Assembly (NCBI RefSeq): GCF_021568795.1
Contig: NZ_JAKGUE010000012.1
Coordinates: 1 to 64,000, forward strand
Reading direction: 5' to 3'
Origin: Dethiosulfovibrio faecalis
Lineage (GTDB): Bacteria > Synergistota > Synergistia > Synergistales > Dethiosulfovibrionaceae
Length of the DNA stretch: 64,000 nucleotides
Notes under the pieces: generated by a model
Told to the model about the DNA's origin: nothing
The model's database searches: none
Seen by the model: the letters and a program-made list of their open reading frames with translations, nothing else
In this document: piece by piece, positions 25,537-33,955 of the stretch
How the letters are laid out: each line of letters starts with the position of its first letter
Numbering within the stretch: the stretch's first letter is position 1
Program-made: the position numbers and the translations under genes

Positions 25537-26306
25537 TAGAGAATGCCAAGACGGTGAATTTCGTCGGGGCCGGACCTGGCGCTCCGGACCTAATAACGGT
25601 AAGGGGAAGCGAGCTTCTAAAGACCGCGGATCTGGTCGTGTACGCCGGCAGCCTGGTGAACCCGGAGATTCTGGAGATCTGCAGGGACGACTGCACAATC
25701 ATGGACTCGGCCTCCATGTCGTTGGAGGAACAGGTGTCCGCCATGGCCGTCTCCGCCGAGACCGGATCTTCGGTGGTTCGACTCCATACCGGAGACCCCA
25801 GCCTTTACGGAGCTGTGGCGGAACAGAAAAGGCTGTTGGAGGAACGAGGGATCGAGGTTCGATTCGTACCTGGCGTAAGCAGCCTGCAGGCGACTGCTGC
25901 CGCTTTGGGCATCCAGTACACCGTTCCGGGAGAGACCCAGACCCTGATATGCACCAGACGAGGGGGAAGGACCCCCGTTCCAGAGAGAGAGTCGCTGGAC
26001 AAACTGGCGGCTCACGGCTCGACCATAGTGCTCTTTCTCACGGCCGGGCAGGTGAAGGAAGCCACCGACGAACTGATAGAGGGGGGGCTCGATCCCGAGA
26101 CCCCCGCCGCCTGCGTCTACCGAGCCTCCTGGGACGACGAGATCATCCTTCGCTCCGACCTCTCCTGGCTTGCCGAGGCTATGAGAGAAAGGGGAATAGA
26201 CCACCAGGCTCTCATAGTTATAGGTAAATGCCTAGACCCAGGAGAAACCTCCAGTCTGCTCTACGACAGCGGTTTCTCTCACCGATTCAGGGAGGGTTCC
26301 CTTTGA
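25533..26306 (+). CDS. cbiF: CbiF, cobalt-precorrin-4 C11-methyltransferase
   Basis: CbiF adds the C11 methyl group. The 257-aa product has the loop NFVGAGPGAPDLITVRG at the N-terminus. It also shows VYAGSLVNPEIL, RLHTGDPSLYGAVAEQ, and FVPGVSSLQATAAALG, all typical of CbiF/CobM. The true start is the ATG at 25533, overlapping the cbiT stop. The stop overlaps the next start as TTGA. Confidence 0.95.
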   Translation: MIENAKTVNFVGAGPGAPDLITVRGSELLKTADLVVYAGSLVNPEILEICRDDCTIMDSASMSLEEQVSAMAVSAETGSSVVRLHTGDPSLYGAVAEQKRLLEERGIEVRFVPGVSSLQATAAALGIQYTVPGETQTLICTRRGGRTPVPERESLDKLAAHGSTIVLFLTAGQVKEATDELIEGGLDPETPAACVYRASWDDEIILRSDLSWLAEAMRERGIDHQALIVIGKCLDPGETSSLLYDSGFSHRFREGSL

Positions 26307-28009
26307 ACATAACGGTCTTCGCGATCTCTGCCAGGGGGAAATCGGTAGGGAAAAGATGCGCCGAGGCTTTGAACGGTAAACTGATAACTCCCAGGAGAGA
26401 CGAACTGAAAGCATCTCTGTCCGAAATCTGGCATGGATCGGACGCCGTGGTGATGATAGGGTCCACCGGAGTGGCAGTCAGGGTTACCGCCCCGTTGCTC
26501 AGGGATAAAGAGACGGATCCGGCGGTGATAGTGGTCACGGAAGACGGGGAGCTGGTCCTGCCCCTCACCGGAGCCCACCTTGGAGGCGGGGCGAACCTGT
26601 CCCGAACCCTGGCGTCAAATCTGGGGGCCCATCTCGTATCCACGACCTCCACGGACAGGAAGAACGTCGCCGCTCCGGATCTGCTCTGCTCTCGATGGGG
26701 ATGGAAACTCAAAGGAAGAAAGGCCCTGGTCCAGACGAACGGAGCCCTTCTGGACGGGCGGGAACTGCTTTTCTGGATCGACGAAGGAGAGGAGACTCCT
26801 CCGTTCCCGGAGGGATACCTCCCCTGCGAAAAGCCCGACGAGGCGGACGTACTGGTGTCGCCCCGAGCTCTTTCCCTCGGATCCCACCAGGTACAGCTGA
26901 TACCCCCGTCGCTGGTGGCCGGTATGGGGTGCAGAAAGGGAGTGAACAGAGAGATCCTGAAGGAGGCTCTGCTGCGTCACCTCTCCGAACAGGGATATTC
27001 CATCGATTCCTTAGGCGAGATAAGGACCTCGACGGTCAAATCGAGTGAAAAGGGGCTCCTCTCTTTGGCGGAAGAGCTAGGAGTACCTTTGACCAAGCTG
27101 GAGGACGAGGAGATAAGATCGATCGAGGGGAATTTCTCCGCCTCCGCCGCCACGACCCATTTCGACCTGCCCGGAGTCGCGGAACCCTGCGCCGCCTCGG
27201 CGGGAAGGCTTATAGGCCCGAGATCGGCCGAGCGGGGGACCACCGTGGCACTGGGGCACCGTCCGGCCAAGATCAAGGGAAGACTCTATGTCGTGGGTAC
27301 CGGCCCGGGGGATCGAAAGTACATGACGTTTCAGGCTAAGGAAGCGATAGACGACTCGGACGCCGTGGTAGGCTACCGGCTCTACGTCGACCAGCTACCG
27401 GAGGAATGGCTGAAGGGAAAGAAAGTGGAGAGATACGGAATGGGAGAGGAGGAGACCAGAGTGGCATCGGCCATGGCCCTGGCCAGGAAGGGACTTCGGG
27501 TATCCCTCGTATCGGGAGGGGATCCCATTCTTTTCGGCATGGCAGGGTTGGCCAGAAACATGGCGGAGGAACTGCCGGTCGAGGTTATACCGGGGCTGTC
27601 CGCCGCCCAGCTCGCCGGAGCCTCCGCAGGAGCCCCCTACTCCAACGGACTTATAATGCTCTCTTTGTCCGACTATCTACAGCCCTGGGAGTCTATAGAA
27701 AGAGCCCTGTCGGGAGCGGCATCCACGGGGCTCACCGTTGCCCTGTACAACCCTGTCAGAAGGGATCTGGACGTAAAACTCGAGGGAGTAAAGAAAGCCT
27801 ACTCGACCAGAACAGGGCAAACCGTATGGCTCATGAGGGATGTAGGACGGCCCGGAGAGTCCGTAAAAGTGATGGACCTATCCGAGCTGACGTCCTCCGA
27901 TATAGACATGAGAACGCTGCTTCTTCTTCCCGGCGAGGCTACCGTCGCCAGGAAGGGCTATCTGGTGGACACGAGAGGATACCACTCTGAAAGGAAGAAA
28001 AGGACATGA
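26303..28009 (+). CDS. cbiGH: CbiG-CbiH fusion: cobalt-precorrin-5A hydrolase / precorrin-3B C17-methyltransferase
   Basis: This is one 568-aa protein with two activities of the anaerobic ring contraction. Residues about 1-320 are CbiG, with VMIGSTGVAVRVTAPLLRDK, the GAHLGGGANLSRTLA block and the C-terminal GMGCRKGVNREILKEAL. Residues about 326-568 are CbiH, with LYVVGTGPGDRKYMTFQA, VSGGDPILFGMAGLA and VIPGLSAAQLAGA. TTG at 26303 is the likely start, since it overlaps the cbiF stop and GGAGGG lies just upstream. No stop or frameshift separates the halves. Such fusions are known, so this is not a sequencing artefact. Confidence 0.94.
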   Translation: MNITVFAISARGKSVGKRCAEALNGKLITPRRDELKASLSEIWHGSDAVVMIGSTGVAVRVTAPLLRDKETDPAVIVVTEDGELVLPLTGAHLGGGANLSRTLASNLGAHLVSTTSTDRKNVAAPDLLCSRWGWKLKGRKALVQTNGALLDGRELLFWIDEGEETPPFPEGYLPCEKPDEADVLVSPRALSLGSHQVQLIPPSLVAGMGCRKGVNREILKEALLRHLSEQGYSIDSLGEIRTSTVKSSEKGLLSLAEELGVPLTKLEDEEIRSIEGNFSASAATTHFDLPGVAEPCAASAGRLIGPRSAERGTTVALGHRPAKIKGRLYVVGTGPGDRKYMTFQAKEAIDDSDAVVGYRLYVDQLPEEWLKGKKVERYGMGEEETRVASAMALARKGLRVSLVSGGDPILFGMAGLARNMAEELPVEVIPGLSAAQLAGASAGAPYSNGLIMLSLSDYLQPWESIERALSGAASTGLTVALYNPVRRDLDVKLEGVKKAYSTRTGQTVWLMRDVGRPGESVKVMDLSELTSSDIDMRTLLLLPGEATVARKGYLVDTRGYHSERKKRT

Positions 28010-28722
28010 CAAGAACCCTTATTGGGATAGGAGTCGGACCGGGGGATCCCGATCTCGTGACCTTGGGAGCTATAAAGGCGATAGAAAAGGCGGACCTGGC
28101 CCTCCTTCCTCTATCGAAAGAGGGAGGAAACAGCGTAGCCGGCGGAATAGTGAAGGAACACGTGGACCGCGACTGGGTTTCGTTGGTCTTCCCTATGAAG
28201 GGGCGAGAGGACGAGAGAGACGAGACCATACTGACCCAACTCGAGGAGATAAGGCCATTGTGGGAAAAAGCCGAGACCGTGGTCCTTCCGGTAATAGGCG
28301 ATTCGACCCTCTACGCGACCGTGGCTTGGCTGTACGGACAGTGGAAGAAGCTGGACCCCGACATGAAACTTAAGCTTATACCGGGAATATCCGCCCACGG
28401 TCTGGCGGCTTCCAGAGCAGGTCGTTTTCTCGCCATGGGAGAGGAAAGGCTGTCGATACTTCCCGGAACGGCTTCCTTCTCCGATCTCCAGGAAAACCTC
28501 AGACATACCGACTGCGCCGCCATCTACAAACCTTCGGCGCTGGGAGAGGGACTTCGCCGGCTGGTGGAATCCACCGGACCATGGGACGAGATGGTCCGGA
28601 TAGTCAAGGCAGGGCTTCCTGAAGAGGAGATATCGATAGGACAGGACGCCCTGTCCCCATGCGAAAACTACCTATCGATCCTTCTGCTGAGACGAAAGGG
28701 ATCCGAGGCGACCTCTTTATGA
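28006..28722 (+). CDS. cbiL: CbiL, cobalt-precorrin-2 C20-methyltransferase
   Basis: CbiL puts the methyl group on C20 of cobalt-sirohydrochlorin, the first corrin-specific methylation. The 238-aa product shows GIGVGPGDPDLVTLGAIKAI at the N-terminus, VLPVIGDSTLYATVAWL in the middle and LIPGISAHGLAAS. The ATG overlaps the cbiGH stop and the stop overlaps hemA (ATGA both times). Confidence 0.95.
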   Translation: MTRTLIGIGVGPGDPDLVTLGAIKAIEKADLALLPLSKEGGNSVAGGIVKEHVDRDWVSLVFPMKGREDERDETILTQLEEIRPLWEKAETVVLPVIGDSTLYATVAWLYGQWKKLDPDMKLKLIPGISAHGLAASRAGRFLAMGEERLSILPGTASFSDLQENLRHTDCAAIYKPSALGEGLRRLVESTGPWDEMVRIVKAGLPEEEISIGQDALSPCENYLSILLLRRKGSEATSL

Positions 28723-29843
28723 GGCTCATCTGTCTCTCCGTCAACTACGAAAACAGCAAATTGGCCGACAGAGCGGGACTCTGGGAGGACGAAAAGACCC
28801 TGCGCTTAATGTTGGACGGAGGGCCGATCTCGGAGCTGCTCCCCATCCACACCTGCAACAGAACCGAACTCTACGGGGTTATCCCGGAAGGCAGTGAGAT
28901 CCCTTCGGACTCAATTCCCTCCTGCGCCGATATATTGACGGGTAAAGACGTGGTGGAACATCTCCTGAGGGTCCTTCTCGGATTGGAGAGCATGGCATGC
29001 GGGGAGTCTTTCGTGGTATCCCAGGTCAAGAAGGAATACGATAGATATTCTCCCCTTTGCGGGAGGATACTGAACAGGCTATTTCAGAGATCCTTCAACC
29101 TGGCCGGGATACTCCGAACCGAGTATCATCCCGGAAGGGCTCCGTCCATACCCTGGCTTATGGCCCAAGCCATCAAGGACCATCCGGCCTGGCCCTCCCC
29201 CAGGATAGCCCTGATAGGAGCCGGCGACATGGGAACCGAGACGGCGAAGGTGCTAAAGGCGATGGGACTTCCCTTCTCCGTATCGAACAGAACAGAAAAA
29301 ACCGGAAGATCCCTGGCGGAGGAGACCGGAGCCGACTGGCTATCCTGGGAGAGATGGAAGGATCTGACCGAGACCTCGGACGTGTTGATATTCGCTACGT
29401 CCTCCCCAGAACCGCTGCTCTCCGAGATAGAGGGGGAAAATCGTCCCTGGATAATCGACATGGGAGCGATTCCTCAGGTAAAGGTTCCGGAACTCAAGAG
29501 GATCTCGGTGGACGAACTCAGAGACCGGACCCTGGAGATTCTGGACGACTACCGTCGACATCTCGGCAAACTGGAGGAGGAGACGGAGGAGGCCGCTCAG
29601 GCTCTGTGGGCGGATCTGATAACCGTCAGGACCGATACCTACCGTCGGCTTGCCATGATGAGGGTGGGCCATATAGTCGATGAAAGGGCGGCTCGAACCG
29701 CTCAAAAAATCGGCGTCTCCGAGGAAGTTCTAAGACAGATGGCCTGGAGCGTCGCTAAGGGCATATTATCCCCGGTCCTGGAGATGAACGGCCCTCATTC
29801 GTCCAGGATATGGAGAGCTCTCTCGGAGGAGGAAAGATCGTGA
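28719..29843 (+). CDS. hemA: HemA, glutamyl-tRNA reductase
   Basis: HemA reduces glutamyl-tRNA to glutamate-1-semialdehyde, the entry step of tetrapyrrole synthesis. The 374-aa product has the catalytic cysteine in PIHTCNRTELYGV near residue 43 and the substrate block ACGESFVVSQVKKEY. The NADPH loop is IALIGAGDMGTETAKVL. The start ATG at 28719 overlaps the cbiL stop. It is somewhat shorter than the usual 410-430 aa, with a short C-terminal dimerisation helix. Being inside the B12 operon, it is presumably repressed by B12. Confidence 0.94.
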   Translation: MRLICLSVNYENSKLADRAGLWEDEKTLRLMLDGGPISELLPIHTCNRTELYGVIPEGSEIPSDSIPSCADILTGKDVVEHLLRVLLGLESMACGESFVVSQVKKEYDRYSPLCGRILNRLFQRSFNLAGILRTEYHPGRAPSIPWLMAQAIKDHPAWPSPRIALIGAGDMGTETAKVLKAMGLPFSVSNRTEKTGRSLAEETGADWLSWERWKDLTETSDVLIFATSSPEPLLSEIEGENRPWIIDMGAIPQVKVPELKRISVDELRDRTLEILDDYRRHLGKLEEETEEAAQALWADLITVRTDTYRRLAMMRVGHIVDERAARTAQKIGVSEEVLRQMAWSVAKGILSPVLEMNGPHSSRIWRALSEEERS

Positions 29844-31204
29844 ACCGCAGATTTTCACTGATGGTATCGTTGGACTCCGGAGTGGGACCGATCCTGGTGG
29901 TAGGAGGCGGCTGCGTCGGTGAGAGAAAGGTAAGAACCATACTGAGCGCCGACTTTCCTGTCACATTGATATCCCCGACCGCGACGTCCGGGCTTCAGAG
30001 CCTGGCCTCCAAGGGGCTGATAAAGTGGCACGCCCGGGAGGTAACGGCGGATGATTTTCTATCCCATAGGCTGGCGGTGATCGCCCTTGCCAGGGAGGAC
30101 ACGGAAAAGATCCTTCCCATGGCATCGAAGGCGCGATGTCTGGTCGACTGCTGCGGCGCTGGCGAACTGGGAGACTGGTCTCTGGCGGCTCAGTTCCGTA
30201 CCGAGACCAATCTCGTAGGAGTAGGCAGCTTCGGCAAGTCGCCGTCGGCATCGGCGGACCTGCGGATGAACATACAGAGTTGGATGGAGTCCGACAGGGA
30301 GAGACCTATACTTTTCAGCCGCAAGAGCGCCCTCGCCAGAGCTCAAACCATGGAGGCCGCCAGAGCCCTGGCTAAAACGGGACTGCCGGTGGAGATAAAG
30401 ACCATGTCGACCTGCGGCGACGAAAAACAGGACTGTCATCTATCCGCCTTCGGAGGAAACGGAGCGTTCGTCAAATGTCTGGAGGAAGCGATCTTGGAGG
30501 GCAAGGGAGACGGAGCGGTTCACAGCCTCAAGGACGTTCCCTCCGTTCTGCCCGACGGACTGGAACTGGTGGCGGTACTTCCCAGGGCATCTACCTCGGA
30601 CGCAATCGTCTCCAACCATAAAGGGGGGCTTGAGGGACTCCCGGCAGGGGCCGTGGTAGGGACCTCCAGTCTAAGGAGAAAAGCGCAGCTTGCGATCACC
30701 AGACCGGACCTCGACTACACCCTCATAAGGGGCAACGTCAACACCAGGCTGGCCAAACTCCAGGCGGGAGACGCGGACGCCATCGTCCTGGCCAAGGCGG
30801 GGCTCGACAGACTCGGGATATCGCCGGAGGGGACGACTACCCTCCCGTTTCTCCCCGCCCCGTGCCAAGGTATAATCGCCGTCGAGGCGCGAAGCGGTTC
30901 GAGACTGGCCGAGGAGTTCCGGGCGATAAACCATCGTCCGACCTGGCTGATGGCCCTTGCGGAGAGGGAGCTACTGAAAACCCTGCAGGTAGGCTGTCAC
31001 GTTCCTTTCGCCGCTCTCTCCGAATGGGTCGACGGCGAATTGAGATTGAGGGCTCAGACCCTCTCTTACGACGGAAGACACATCGAGTTCGAAGGCTCGC
31101 TGGCCGTGCGCTCCGACGACGACGCCCGAGATCTGGGCAGAGACGTGGCCCTATCCATAAAGGCCTCCGCCGAAGCCATTTCCATGTTGGAGGAAAAGCC
31201 ATGA
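29840..31204 (+). CDS. hemC: Fusion: precorrin-2 dehydrogenase-like (SirC) domain + HemC porphobilinogen deaminase
   Basis: This is a 454-aa two-domain protein. Residues about 1-145 form a Rossmann domain like SirC/CysG-N, with ILVVGGGCVGERKV and VGVGSFGKSPSASADLR, and should oxidise precorrin-2 to sirohydrochlorin. Residues about 155-454 are HemC, which links four porphobilinogens; visible are PILFSRKSALARAQT, GAVHSLKDVPSVLPDG, TSSLRRKAQLA and the cofactor cysteine in LQVGCHVPF. The GTG start at 29840 overlaps the hemA stop and follows GGAGGAAAG. The two enzymes act on either side of the step made by the next gene, so the fusion stays within one pathway. Confidence 0.9.
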   Translation: MNRRFSLMVSLDSGVGPILVVGGGCVGERKVRTILSADFPVTLISPTATSGLQSLASKGLIKWHAREVTADDFLSHRLAVIALAREDTEKILPMASKARCLVDCCGAGELGDWSLAAQFRTETNLVGVGSFGKSPSASADLRMNIQSWMESDRERPILFSRKSALARAQTMEAARALAKTGLPVEIKTMSTCGDEKQDCHLSAFGGNGAFVKCLEEAILEGKGDGAVHSLKDVPSVLPDGLELVAVLPRASTSDAIVSNHKGGLEGLPAGAVVGTSSLRRKAQLAITRPDLDYTLIRGNVNTRLAKLQAGDADAIVLAKAGLDRLGISPEGTTTLPFLPAPCQGIIAVEARSGSRLAEEFRAINHRPTWLMALAERELLKTLQVGCHVPFAALSEWVDGELRLRAQTLSYDGRHIEFEGSLAVRSDDDARDLGRDVALSIKASAEAISMLEEKP

Positions 31205-32658
31205 CCGTCTACCTGACCGGAGCAGGATGCGGCGGTCCCAGATGGATCACGGAAGAGGCCAGGGGGAGGATCTGCCTGGCGGAACACCTGGTATACGACA
31301 GGCTGATACATCCCGACCTGCTCCAGCTTGCCCCAAAGACGTGTCGCTTCCACTACGTAGGGAAGAGAAAGGACAGTCACTCGACGTCCCAGGACGATAT
31401 CTGTCGTCTGCTGGTAGAGCTGGGACGAATCTCGGACAGGGTCGTAAGGCTCAAGGGCGGAGACCCCTTCGTCTTCGGGAGAGGCGGAGAGGAGGCATTG
31501 GCCCTCCAGAAAGAGGGCATCCCCTGGAGCTACGTCCCGGGGGTCACAGCCGCCGTATCCGGCCTGGGGGCTGCGGGCGTTCCCTTGACCCACAGGGGGA
31601 TGGCGGAGACCGCGACCTTGGTCACCGGACACAGAGGGAAGGACCTTTCGGAAGAGGACGACCGTCTATGGCAAAGGATGGCCGAGGTCGGAGGGACCAG
31701 GGCCATATACATGGGAGCCTCCAGGGCGGACAGTATAGCCGAAAAGCTTATGAAAGAGGGGGAACCAGGCGACAGAAGCTGCTCCGCCGTCCGCTGGGGA
31801 GGATGGGGACGCCAGGAGAGGACCGATTTTCGATTGGACGACATGGGGAACATAGGGCTACGAAGTCCAACGGTCATAGCGATAGGAGAATCTTCCGCTC
31901 TTGGACTGACCCCCGTTTCAGGCCCGCTCAAGGGACTCCAGATAGGCGTGGTGCGACCCGCACCGGAATCCTGGGAAACGGCCAGGATTCTGGAAGACCT
32001 CGGGGCGGACTGTTATAGTCTCCCCCTGGTGAATCTTAGAAAATTAGAAAAGAACTGGGACGAAGAAATTATCGGAAACTCCGACTGGTTGGTCCTCACA
32101 AGCCCTCGAGGAGCTTCACTGCTTCCGGAGGTCACGGACCTCAGAAAGATAGGCGGCAGGATAATATCCATAGGACCGGGGACCTCCAAGGCCCTTTACG
32201 ACATCGGGATTCATCCGGACCTGGAAGCGGAGGTCCCTACCTCCGAGGGCCTGGCCGACACGGTAGAAAAACACGTCTCATACGGCCAGTCGATCCTCTT
32301 CTTCCGAAACGAGAGGGCCTCCGATCTGCCGGTCCAGGCGGCTCGCAAGGTGGGAGCGACGGTGATCATATCCTCGGCCTACAGGATGGAGAGAGCCGAG
32401 CTTCCGGGAGAGGAGATCTACCCTCTTTGCTGGGACGAATCGGGGTTGGACTGCGTCGTATTCGGAAGCGCCGCCATGGTGGAGGCCTGGGCCGCCAGGT
32501 TCGGAAGATCCAGGGAGGGGATAATCCCTGTGGCCTGGGGAACGCACTGCGCCGAAGCAATCCGGGAGACCCTATCCATGGAACCGGAGGTCATGGGCGA
32601 TCCCTCCATAGAGGGACTGATAGAATGCCTGACCTCCCTGCAAAGACGAAAGGAATGA
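31201..32658 (+). CDS. cobA-hemD: CobA-HemD fusion: uroporphyrinogen-III methyltransferase / synthase
   Basis: This 485-aa bifunctional protein has CobA (SUMT) at about 1-235, recognised by VVRLKGGDPFVFGRGGEEA and YVPGVTAAVSGLGAAGVPLTH (seen in part). HemD follows at about 245-485, recognised by the weakly conserved DWLVLTSPRGASL, ISIGPGTSKAL and VVFGSAAMVEA blocks. It closes the uroporphyrinogen ring and then methylates it at C2 and C7 to precorrin-2. The usual GPGDP loop near the CobA N-terminus reads GAGCGGP, a departure worth noting. The start overlaps the previous stop as ATGA. This kind of fusion is common in Firmicutes and relatives. Confidence 0.93.
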   Translation: MTVYLTGAGCGGPRWITEEARGRICLAEHLVYDRLIHPDLLQLAPKTCRFHYVGKRKDSHSTSQDDICRLLVELGRISDRVVRLKGGDPFVFGRGGEEALALQKEGIPWSYVPGVTAAVSGLGAAGVPLTHRGMAETATLVTGHRGKDLSEEDDRLWQRMAEVGGTRAIYMGASRADSIAEKLMKEGEPGDRSCSAVRWGGWGRQERTDFRLDDMGNIGLRSPTVIAIGESSALGLTPVSGPLKGLQIGVVRPAPESWETARILEDLGADCYSLPLVNLRKLEKNWDEEIIGNSDWLVLTSPRGASLLPEVTDLRKIGGRIISIGPGTSKALYDIGIHPDLEAEVPTSEGLADTVEKHVSYGQSILFFRNERASDLPVQAARKVGATVIISSAYRMERAELPGEEIYPLCWDESGLDCVVFGSAAMVEAWAARFGRSREGIIPVAWGTHCAEAIRETLSMEPEVMGDPSIEGLIECLTSLQRRKE

Positions 32659-32661
32659 CTT

Positions 32662-33954
32662 GTGATGACCAACGAAGAGATGTTCAAAACCGCCTGCAAA
32701 CACCTGGTCGGTGGGGTCAACAGCCCGGTCAGGGCCTGGAAAGCCGTCGGCGGGGAGCCTCTGTTTCTGGTCAGAGGCGAGGGATCGTCGGTCTATGACC
32801 TGGAGGGGAACCGCTACACCGACTACGTATGCAGCTGGGGACCTCTCATACTCGGCCACTCCCACCCCTCTGTAGTAGAGGCGGTAAAGAGCGCCGCTGA
32901 AAAATCCACCTCTTTCGGAGCCCCCTGCGTACAGGAGGTAATGCTGGCGATGGCGGTGAAATCGGTGTTCCCATCCATGGAGAAAGTTCGTTTCGTAAGC
33001 TCCGGGACAGAGGCTACCATGTCGGCCCTTAGACTGGCCCGAGGATTCACCGGCAGGGACAGGATCGTTAAATTCGACGGGTGCTACCACGGCCACAGCG
33101 ATTCTCTCCTGGTGGCGACAGGCAGCGGGGCCTTGACCTTCGGCGTTCCGACCAGTCCGGGGATAACCGAGGGAACCGCAAAAGACACGTTGGTGCTTCC
33201 CTTCAACGACCTGGACAAGGCGAAGGCACTGTTCGAGTCGGAGGGATCCACCATAGCCGCCGTAATAGTGGAACCATGGGCGGGCAACATGGGACTGGTC
33301 CCCCCTGCTCCCGGTTTCCTCGACGGCTTAAGGAAGCTCACAGAGACACACGGATCCCTTCTGATATTCGACGAGGTCATAACCGGATTCCGCAACTCCA
33401 TGGGGGGGGCCCAACAGGTCGAGAAAGTCGTCCCTGACCTCACATGTCTCGGAAAGGTGATAGGAGGAGGACTTCCGGTGGGAGCCTTCGGAGGCAGGTC
33501 CGACATAATGGATCGCCTCTCCCCTGTGGGAGACATCTACCAGGCGGGAACCCTGTCCGGCAACCCGCTGGCCATGGCGGCAGGCTTGGCGACGCTGGAG
33601 GAATTGTCCAGGGAGGGAACCTACGAGGCGCTTGAAAAAGCGGCGGAATCTCTCGAGATGGGACTTAGGGACGGCGGAAGAAAATGGGGTTTCCCAATGA
33701 GCACCACCAGATTGGGAGGGCTGGTGGGCATGTTCTTCTCCGAGAACGTGCCTAAAAACCTGGATGAAGTCAAGTCCGAAAGGGTGGACCTTTACCCGGC
33801 GTTCTTCTCGGGAATGCTGAGCAGAGGGCATTCCTTCGCCCCCTCCGCCTACGAGACCATAATGGTATCCTCCTCCCACACGGAAGAGGACGTGACTTCC
33901 ACGGTAAAAGCGGCGGAAGAGGTCTTCGCCGAGATGAAGAAAAGAGGACTGTAA
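32662..33954 (+). CDS. hemL: HemL, glutamate-1-semialdehyde 2,1-aminomutase
   Basis: HemL is a PLP enzyme that converts glutamate-1-semialdehyde to 5-aminolevulinate. The 430-aa product has GGVNSPVRAWKAVGG near the N-terminus, FVSSGTEATMSALRLAR, IFDEVITGFR and the PLP lysine in CLGKVIGGGLPVGAFGG, all as in the family. The start may be the GTG at 32662 or the ATG at 32665, both behind AAAGGA. It follows cobA-hemD by 3 bp. Confidence 0.96.
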   Translation: MMTNEEMFKTACKHLVGGVNSPVRAWKAVGGEPLFLVRGEGSSVYDLEGNRYTDYVCSWGPLILGHSHPSVVEAVKSAAEKSTSFGAPCVQEVMLAMAVKSVFPSMEKVRFVSSGTEATMSALRLARGFTGRDRIVKFDGCYHGHSDSLLVATGSGALTFGVPTSPGITEGTAKDTLVLPFNDLDKAKALFESEGSTIAAVIVEPWAGNMGLVPPAPGFLDGLRKLTETHGSLLIFDEVITGFRNSMGGAQQVEKVVPDLTCLGKVIGGGLPVGAFGGRSDIMDRLSPVGDIYQAGTLSGNPLAMAAGLATLEELSREGTYEALEKAAESLEMGLRDGGRKWGFPMSTTRLGGLVGMFFSENVPKNLDEVKSERVDLYPAFFSGMLSRGHSFAPSAYETIMVSSSHTEEDVTSTVKAAEEVFAEMKKRGL

Positions 33955-33955
33955 A

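Noticed and set aside
30862..31200. Upstream extension of the CobA-HemD frame
   Set aside because: It reads through hemC in another frame and is Arg-rich without similarity; the ATG at 31201 overlaps the hemC stop and gives a normal CobA N-terminus.
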